A stretch of 64,000 bases of DNA from Gammaproteobacteria bacterium (GTDB lineage Bacteria > Pseudomonadota > Gammaproteobacteria > Nevskiales > Nevskiaceae), in contig JAHZLQ010000008.1 in assembly GCA_022599775.1 (NCBI GenBank), positions 1 through 64,000 on the forward strand. Reading direction: 5' to 3'. The notes beneath the pieces were generated by a model. The model ran no database searches. It was not told the DNA's origin and worked only from the letters and a program-made list of their open reading frames with translations. The translations under genes and the position numbers were made by a program. Shown here piece by piece: positions 58,860 through 64,000 of the stretch. Numbering within the stretch: the stretch's first letter is position 1; each line of letters starts with the position of its first letter.

Positions 58860-61370
58860 TCAGCCGCCGTAGTCCCATTGGACGCTGACGCCGTAAGTTC
58901 TCGGCGCGCCATAGATCCCGGTCTCGCCGAAATCGAATCGATACTTCTGGGTAAAGAACACGTCGTCGGTCAGGTTCTTCCCGTACAAGGTCACACGAAT
59001 GTTGCTTTCCGGATCGAAAAGACCGAATCGCGCGTTGTAGATCGTGTAAGCGTCCTGCGTAATTGAGTTCAGCGGATCGTAGTAGAACCCGTCGTTGTAG
59101 TACGCATCGGCTCCGAACTCTGCATCGAGACCGAAGAAGAACGGGAAGGTGTAGCTGACGGACGCCGTTCCGGTCACTTCCGGGGTTCTGACGGTGTCAT
59201 TTCCGGCGAAGTCCTGCCCCGGAATGTTCAGGCCCGTCACGGGGTTGAAGCCCTCGCCGATGAAGCTGTCATAGGAACCGTCGAGGTAAACTGCTGACAG
59301 CGATAGCAGCAGCCCGTCCAGTGCGAACCAGTTAGCCTCGATCTCTCCACCATAAATCGTATATGCCGCTGCATTCTGAAGGCGGGTGACACCACCGCTG
59401 AGCAGCGCCAGGATCTGCACCTGAGCGTTCTCGACATGGTTGCGGAAGATCGCCGCATTGAACGTAAGAGAGCCGTCCTCAAGCAGGGTGCTCTTGATTC
59501 CGATTTCGTGCGATGTCGCAAGCTCTGGCTCAACGCGCAGCGGCGGATTGTTGATGTTCAAGCCGTTGTAGTTCCCGCTCTTGAATGCCTCCGCGTAGCG
59601 ATAATAGGCAAGAATATTGTCCGTCCACTGGAAGTTCAGGCCGGCACTAGGCGTGAAGCTGTCCCAGGTATGGCTTTGCGGCGTATAGGAGACAAGCGTA
59701 ATCGCCTCGGTGTCGCCCAGCAGTGGAACATCCAGAAGCTTGAGCTGGACGCGTGAATACGTCAGGTCGCGCGTTTCCGTCGAAGCACGGCCGCCAGCCA
59801 CAACGTCCAGGCGATCCGTCACACTGAAGGTCAGCTGCCCATAGATCGAGTAATGCTCTGTATCGATGCCGCTATCAAGCGGAATCTGCACCAACGGATT
59901 CTGGTTTTGAGTCGGATTGTCGTTGCAGTCGAGGCCGACCGACATCAGGAGACCGCAAACCGGATCCGAGTTGGGGAACAGTGCATCCACAACGCCGACA
60001 CCCACCGCAACAGCATCCACCGTGATCGGATAGCGTCCCGTCTTCGTTGAATCCTCGTAGTACGCACCGGCAGTCCATTGCAGCCAGTCTGGCGTGAAAT
60101 CGGACTCCGAGTTCAGAATCAACTCCAACGAATCGGCCACAGCAGTATTCGGCAAGGCGCTGATGTCGAGGATCGGTTCCGGAGCGGAGTCGAAGTCGAA
60201 GTAGATGTTGCTGAGCGCATTGGTGTGCCCATAGACCAGCTTCGAGCTGAAGGCGTCAAAGTAGTCCGACTCCGCAACCAGCGAAAGTATGCGTGTCTTG
60301 CCGCGAACACCGACATTCGTGTTGTTGCCGGACTGATGAGGCTCGGTGATCGGCGTCGTGATCGCCGCAAACACGGGCGAAGAATCAAGCAATACGGTGA
60401 CGACCGAATCCGAATCCTGGGATTCGAGGTGATAGTACGAACCCTTGAGGCTCAAGCTCTCAAACGGGTCCCATTGCAGCGCCGCACGAAAGCCCTTGTT
60501 GCGGTAAGGCAGGTATTTCTGCGAGGGGTCCGGCTTGTAGATCGAGTAGGCATCGTGATCCTGGTACAAGCCGGAAAGACTGAAAGCGACATTGTCCAGT
60601 CCGGGAACAGGACCGGATACCGCCGCCTTGGTCTTACTGTCGTTGTAGTTGCCGAACTGCTGGAACAGGTTGACCTGATATTCGTCGAACGACGGTTCCT
60701 TGAGTTCGACCAGAATCGCGCCAGCGACGGCGTTACGGCCATACAGGGTACCTTGCGGCCCCTTCAGCACTTCGACCTGCCGTACGTCGCCTAGCGCCTG
60801 CGCAGAGGAGAAGGTAAACGGCAGGTAGAGACCGTCAATATAGGTCGAGACGCTGGAATCGACGGCGGCCTGGAAGGCATCACCGCCGACGCCTCGGATG
60901 AAGATGATGCTGTAGCTGGCCATCGAATCGAAGGTCAGGCCCGGCGTCACCAATTGCAGATCCTTGAGGTCACTGACGCCCTGGGCGTCAAGCTGGCCAC
61001 CGGTGAACGCGGTCACGCTCGTCGGCACGTCCTGCAGGCTTTGTTCGCGCTTCTGCGCGGTGACGACGATCTCCTCGACCATGCGGCTCGTCGCCCGGCG
61101 CCTCGTTGGCGCCACGTCGGCCTCCGGCTCGGGCTCATCGGCATCGACGCCCTGCGTATTCGCAAGATCGGGAGGATCCGCGGCATCCGGCCCGGTCTCC
61201 GGCTCACTGGCTGGCGCTTGTGCGGCTTCGCCTTGCTCACTCGTCGACGAACTCCCGAAAAGCTCGTCGAGCGAATCGTCGCCCGCGCCATTCTGCGCAT
61301 GGGCAACAGTACCGAGCGCCATACCCAAGGCAAGCGGCACCAAGGATAACTTTACTGACAGCTTAGGCAT
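58860..61370 (-). CDS. TonB-dependent outer-membrane receptor with acidic N-terminal extension
   Basis: An 836-residue receptor: signal peptide (LVPLALGMALGTVAHA), then about 75 residues rich in Asp/Glu/Pro/Ala (SLDELFGSSSTSEQGEAA), TonB box EEIVVTAQKREQ (about 103-114), a plug with IFIRGVGGDAFQAAVDSS and VEVLKGPQGTLYGRNAVAGA, and a large barrel. The extension is longer than in the other receptor and may bind a periplasmic partner. GGAGGAG precedes the ATG. A perfect motif C site lies 394 bases upstream in an otherwise empty gap. Confidence 0.92.
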   Translation of the reverse strand: MPKLSVKLSLVPLALGMALGTVAHAQNGAGDDSLDELFGSSSTSEQGEAAQAPASEPETGPDAADPPDLANTQGVDADEPEPEADVAPTRRRATSRMVEEIVVTAQKREQSLQDVPTSVTAFTGGQLDAQGVSDLKDLQLVTPGLTFDSMASYSIIFIRGVGGDAFQAAVDSSVSTYIDGLYLPFTFSSAQALGDVRQVEVLKGPQGTLYGRNAVAGAILVELKEPSFDEYQVNLFQQFGNYNDSKTKAAVSGPVPGLDNVAFSLSGLYQDHDAYSIYKPDPSQKYLPYRNKGFRAALQWDPFESLSLKGSYYHLESQDSDSVVTVLLDSSPVFAAITTPITEPHQSGNNTNVGVRGKTRILSLVAESDYFDAFSSKLVYGHTNALSNIYFDFDSAPEPILDISALPNTAVADSLELILNSESDFTPDWLQWTAGAYYEDSTKTGRYPITVDAVAVGVGVVDALFPNSDPVCGLLMSVGLDCNDNPTQNQNPLVQIPLDSGIDTEHYSIYGQLTFSVTDRLDVVAGGRASTETRDLTYSRVQLKLLDVPLLGDTEAITLVSYTPQSHTWDSFTPSAGLNFQWTDNILAYYRYAEAFKSGNYNGLNINNPPLRVEPELATSHEIGIKSTLLEDGSLTFNAAIFRNHVENAQVQILALLSGGVTRLQNAAAYTIYGGEIEANWFALDGLLLSLSAVYLDGSYDSFIGEGFNPVTGLNIPGQDFAGNDTVRTPEVTGTASVSYTFPFFFGLDAEFGADAYYNDGFYYDPLNSITQDAYTIYNARFGLFDPESNIRVTLYGKNLTDDVFFTQKYRFDFGETGIYGAPRTYGVSVQWDYGG

Positions 61371-61763
61371 TCTCTCCTCCCAAAATCCATGTCGTTATGA
61401 GCATCACTGCAACGCTTCCTTGCTGGCTTAATTCACGCGGCGCAGTCAGACCTGTACTGCCTTCACCACGCACAACTTCATCAGCGTTGACCGACAACGT
61501 CGATCCACGGCCAATCTTCAGAGCAAACCTTGGTAGGGTTGACGGGAATCGCCCGACATGAGTGCACAAGCCTGTACCACACTTGCAGGACCAGCAGCCA
61601 ACCGGCAAACCTACACCGATGAGCAAACCGTCTAGGGCAACTCGTTAACGCCTCCGTTCGCACTGCCGACCCTTTCCAGGGCCGAATTCTCTAAACGCCT
61701 TGTTGGCGATCTATCGTTATTTTTCTGGCACCGGCTTTGGCAAGAGACATCACCAGCCCACTG

Positions 61764-61777
61764 GTATGGAACCATAC
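61764..61777. promoter_or_regulatory. Motif C operator candidate, perfect copy (GTATGGAACCATAC)
   Basis: A perfect GTATGG-N2-CCATAC repeat, extended by one matching base on each side. It lies in the gap between an SDR stop and the TonB-dependent receptor start, both on the minus strand, so the receptor is the likely target. Confidence 0.65.
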
Positions 61778-61797
61778 CTTTAGATTCAGGCTGGCGC

Positions 61798-61840
61798 AAG
61801 GCCCGCGTGACGACATTTATTTTCGCTGTACGCGGGCCTT
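61798..61840. repeat. Long intergenic hairpin
   Basis: AAGGCCCGCGT (61798-61808) and ACGCGGGCCTT (61830-61840) pair perfectly over 11 bases around a 21-base AT-rich loop. It is 21 bases from the motif C operator, on its SDR side. No T-run follows, so it may end the SDR transcript by another route or be a remnant of a mobile repeat. Confidence 0.5.
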
Positions 61841-62011
61841 CATCGCCACAATTTGGACGGCTTATGTCCATCGACTGAAAGCACCTTGCGCAACGGGTGG
61901 CACACGCTCATTCGCAGGCTTTCGACAAAACCCAACAACTAGTATGGATCACAACTTGTCTGGCAACGGCGATATCGCTTTCACGTCAACGAATCTGCCT
62001 GACTTGGACAA

Positions 62012-62794
62012 TCACGTCGACCACAAGCCGCCTTCGACGGGAATCATCGCCCCGGATAGGTAGGCGCCGGCTCGTGAACACACTGCAATGCTCATGCCTC
62101 CGATGTCGTCGGCGTTGCCGAAGCGACGCGCCGGAACCATTTCTCGGGTCGCTTCACGCGACCCTGGCGCCGCTTCAAACAAGCCGTCCGTCATGTCGGT
62201 CGGAAAAAAACCCGGGGCAATGCCATTGACATGAACACCCGCCGATGTCAGGTCGGAGGCGAGTGTGCGCGTCAGCTGGTGCAAGGCCGCCTTGCTGCAA
62301 CCATAGGCATAGGCGCCGGTACTCTTGGGCCACAAGGCTGCGATCGAACCGATGTTGAGGACCCGCGCGGGGTCGTTAGGACGGGCAGCGGCAACGAGGT
62401 TCGGCAATAGTTGCTGCACGAGAAAAAACGGTGCCCGCACATTGAGCGCCATTTCCGCATCCCAGCGATCCGGATCCACCGAGGCGATATCGCTGGCACT
62501 GAAGGCTCCGGCATTGTTGACCAGGATGTGGAGTTCCGGCGCCAGTTCGGCGATGTCGCGCGCGACCTGACGCAAGCTCTCGATGCTGGAAAGGTCGGCC
62601 TTCAGGCACCGGCAATTGCTCGCATCAAGCCCGGCACCGATGGTCTCCGGCGAGGCCGGGCTCCGGGATACCGTAATCACCTGCGCGCCGGCGCCAGCGA
62701 GGGCGACGGAAATCATCGCACCGATTCCCTTCGCGCCACCGGTAACGACGGCGGTCTTGCCCTTCAGCGAAAACAGTTCTTCGATCATCGACAT
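62012..62794 (-). CDS. Short-chain dehydrogenase/reductase
   Basis: A 260-residue classical SDR with TGGAKGIG, VSRSP after beta-2 (basic, suggesting NADP(H)), LVNNAGAF, NIGSIAAL, catalytic YGCSK and the end YLSGAMIPVEGGLW. It lies 12 bases after the aldehyde dehydrogenase and is co-transcribed with it, so it may make the aldehyde or oxidise a related alcohol. Substrate unknown. Confidence 0.87.
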   Translation of the reverse strand: MSMIEELFSLKGKTAVVTGGAKGIGAMISVALAGAGAQVITVSRSPASPETIGAGLDASNCRCLKADLSSIESLRQVARDIAELAPELHILVNNAGAFSASDIASVDPDRWDAEMALNVRAPFFLVQQLLPNLVAAARPNDPARVLNIGSIAALWPKSTGAYAYGCSKAALHQLTRTLASDLTSAGVHVNGIAPGFFPTDMTDGLFEAAPGSREATREMVPARRFGNADDIGGMSIAVCSRAGAYLSGAMIPVEGGLWST

Positions 62795-62806
62795 GTCGAA
62801 TCGCCC

Positions 62807-64000
62807 TCAAGCCTTGTTGATGTTGACGACCTTGAGCGCCGTATATTCCAGCAAGCCTTCGCGGCCGGACTCGACACCGATCCCGGAATTTTTCATGGCC
62901 GGGAACGGCACCGCCGGATCCAGTGCGCAGTGTTGGTTGATCCACACCGAACCGGCGTCGATCTCACTGGCAACGCGACCGGCCGCAGCCAGGTCGCGCG
63001 ACCATACGGACGCACCCAAACCGTAGGCGGAACGGTTGACGCGGGCAATGACCTCGTCGACATCCGCAAAGCGCACGATCGGCAGCACCGGCCCGAACGG
63101 CTCCTCGTCGACCAGGGCGCTGCCATCCTCGATATCGCGGACCACCGTGAGCGGTACGAAGTAGCCCGGCCTCCGGGGCTCACCGCCACCAGCGATGATG
63201 CGTCCGTCGCGGCGCGCGCCTTCGATATAGCCAAGCACCTTGTCGAACTGGGCCTTGTTCTGTACCGGCCCGAACTGACTATTGGGGTCGAAACCGTCGC
63301 CGAGCACGGCGCCTTCGGCCATGGCTGCCATCTGCTCGCAGACGGCCTCGTATAGATCGGCATGCACATAGAGTCGTTTGATGACCGCGCAGACCTGCCC
63401 ACTGTTGAAAAATGCCATGCCGAACAACGCCGGGGCGATTGCCGCCACGTCCGCGTCCTTCAGCACGATCGCGGCGTCATTGCCGCCCAGCTCCAGCGTG
63501 ATGCGTTTGAGCGAATCCGCTGCGGCCGCCATGATCGCCTTGCCCGTTGCTGTCGAACCGGTAAACGACAGCTTCGCGACCTTGGGATGGGTGGTGAGTT
63601 GCGCACCGATGTTTCCGCCGCCGCTGATGATGTTGACCACACCCGGAGGCACCACCGAGGCGATCAGTTCGCCAAGCCGCAAGGTCGTCAGCGGCGTGGT
63701 GGGCGCGGGCTTGATCACGATGGTATTGCCGGCCGCCAGCGCCGGCGCGATCTTGTTGATCGCCAAATGGATCGGTGCGTTCCAGGGCACGATGCCAGCG
63801 ACCACGCCCAGCGGTACATGATGAACCTCGACCCGCCGCTGCGCGTCATCCGACAGCAGCTCCGGCTCCAGCGATTGCTGGGCGTACCAGTTCAGAAACT
63901 GCGTGGCCAGGCCCATCTCGAACTGCGCCAACGGCATCGGCCGCCCTTGTTCGCGAACCAGCAGTTCCGACAGCTCCGCGCTGTTGTCCTCGATGACGCG
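62807..64000 (-). CDS. Aldehyde dehydrogenase (N-terminus outside the window)
   Basis: An NAD(P)-dependent aldehyde dehydrogenase whose frame is open to base 64000. About 21 residues precede the first internal Met at 63937 (63935-63937), which is not a real start. Seen are the VAGIVPWNAPIHL motif, KPAPTTPLTT, FTGSTATGK, the catalytic Glu in LELGGNDAAIV, the nucleophile in FNSGQVCAVIKR and the EEPFGPVLPI motif near the end. The enzyme oxidises an aldehyde to its acid. Roughly the first 80-100 residues are missing. Confidence 0.9.
   Translation of the reverse strand, partial: RVIEDNSAELSELLVREQGRPMPLAQFEMGLATQFLNWYAQQSLEPELLSDDAQRRVEVHHVPLGVVAGIVPWNAPIHLAINKIAPALAAGNTIVIKPAPTTPLTTLRLGELIASVVPPGVVNIISGGGNIGAQLTTHPKVAKLSFTGSTATGKAIMAAAADSLKRITLELGGNDAAIVLKDADVAAIAPALFGMAFFNSGQVCAVIKRLYVHADLYEAVCEQMAAMAEGAVLGDGFDPNSQFGPVQNKAQFDKVLGYIEGARRDGRIIAGGGEPRRPGYFVPLTVVRDIEDGSALVDEEPFGPVLPIVRFADVDEVIARVNRSAYGLGASVWSRDLAAAGRVASEIDAGSVWINQHCALDPAVPFPAMKNSGIGVESGREGLLEYTALKVVNINKA

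Larger units (their letters stand above)
61371..62011. other. Intergenic region upstream of the receptor, with hairpin and operator
   Basis: No convincing gene is seen in these 641 bases; the two minus-strand frames (61363-61626 and 61632-61871) lack ribosome sites and recognisable content. The region holds motif C at 61764-61777 and a long inverted repeat (61798-61840). It probably serves as the receptor promoter and leader. Confidence 0.5.

Noticed and set aside
61620-61720. Integron attC site
   Set aside because: Fragments such as AACGCC and GTTAAC look similar, but paired R/L boxes and the imperfect palindrome are not present, and there is no integrase.

Overview
The window is dense, GC-rich bacterial DNA that looks like the catabolic accessory genome of an aerobic Gram-negative degrader. 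TonB-dependent receptors, an ExbB/ExbD/TonB energiser, DUF1302/DUF1329 envelope proteins and the overall gene style suggest a gammaproteobacterium, perhaps of the Nevskiales/Solimonas type; that placement is inference. Almost every gene serves degradation of a hydrophobic aromatic, alicyclic or terpenoid/steroid-like compound through CoA thioesters. No tRNA, rRNA, CRISPR array or phage was seen.

Layout. 1-779: the 3' part of an IS3-family element, then the C-terminal half of a short-chain dehydrogenase that starts at the IS end. 843-17615 (minus strand): a ring-cleavage and export block with BKACE, APH-like kinase, acyl-CoA ligase, extradiol dioxygenase, FAD monooxygenase, GntR regulator, FAH-family hydrolase, YciI protein, RND exporter, Ycf48-like protein, DUF1329 protein, DUF1302 barrel and an SDR. 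18242-24738 (plus): a DUF35 zinc-ribbon protein, four consecutive acyl-CoA dehydrogenases and an amidohydrolase, closed by a clear terminator. 24830-31450: a TetR regulator, two MaoC-type proteins with a crotonase between them (minus), then SDR, SCP2-type thiolase and SDR (plus), a peroxisome-like beta-oxidation set. 31697-37780 (minus): a seven-gene TonB2-type energising operon (DUF3450, long ExbB/TtpC, ExbB, ExbD, TonB, TPR protein, new exported protein). 38233-52275 (mostly minus): thiolase, HMG-CoA-synthase-like/DUF35 fusion, CitE-like lyase, MaoC proteins, acyl-CoA dehydrogenase, 3-oxoacid CoA-transferase, SDR, acetyl-CoA hydrolase/transferase family protein, a shortened FadB-like protein, BadI and BadH homologues and a 2Fe-2S reductase. 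52522-64000: MarR regulator, two TonB-dependent receptors, acyl-CoA dehydrogenase, OmpA-family protein, SDR and a truncated aldehyde dehydrogenase.

How it may work together. The receptors and TonB2 operon would bring a large hydrophobic substrate across the outer membrane. The left block would hydroxylate and meta-cleave an aromatic ring, and the DUF1302/DUF1329/Ycf48/RND set would handle envelope transport. The central and right blocks would activate, dehydrogenate, hydrate, oxidise and thiolyse the resulting CoA esters. BadH/BadI point to ring opening of a 2-ketocyclohexanecarboxyl-CoA-type intermediate.

The most notable non-coding signal is two families of inverted repeats in promoter regions. 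RCTNAC-N5-GTCAGY occurs only in the left half. GTATGG-N2-CCATAC occurs six times in the right half, upstream of the TonB2 operon, the HMGS-like/CitE promoter, badH, an acyl-CoA dehydrogenase (two copies) and a TonB-dependent receptor. These look like operators of two regulons, one of which would join substrate uptake energisation to catabolism.
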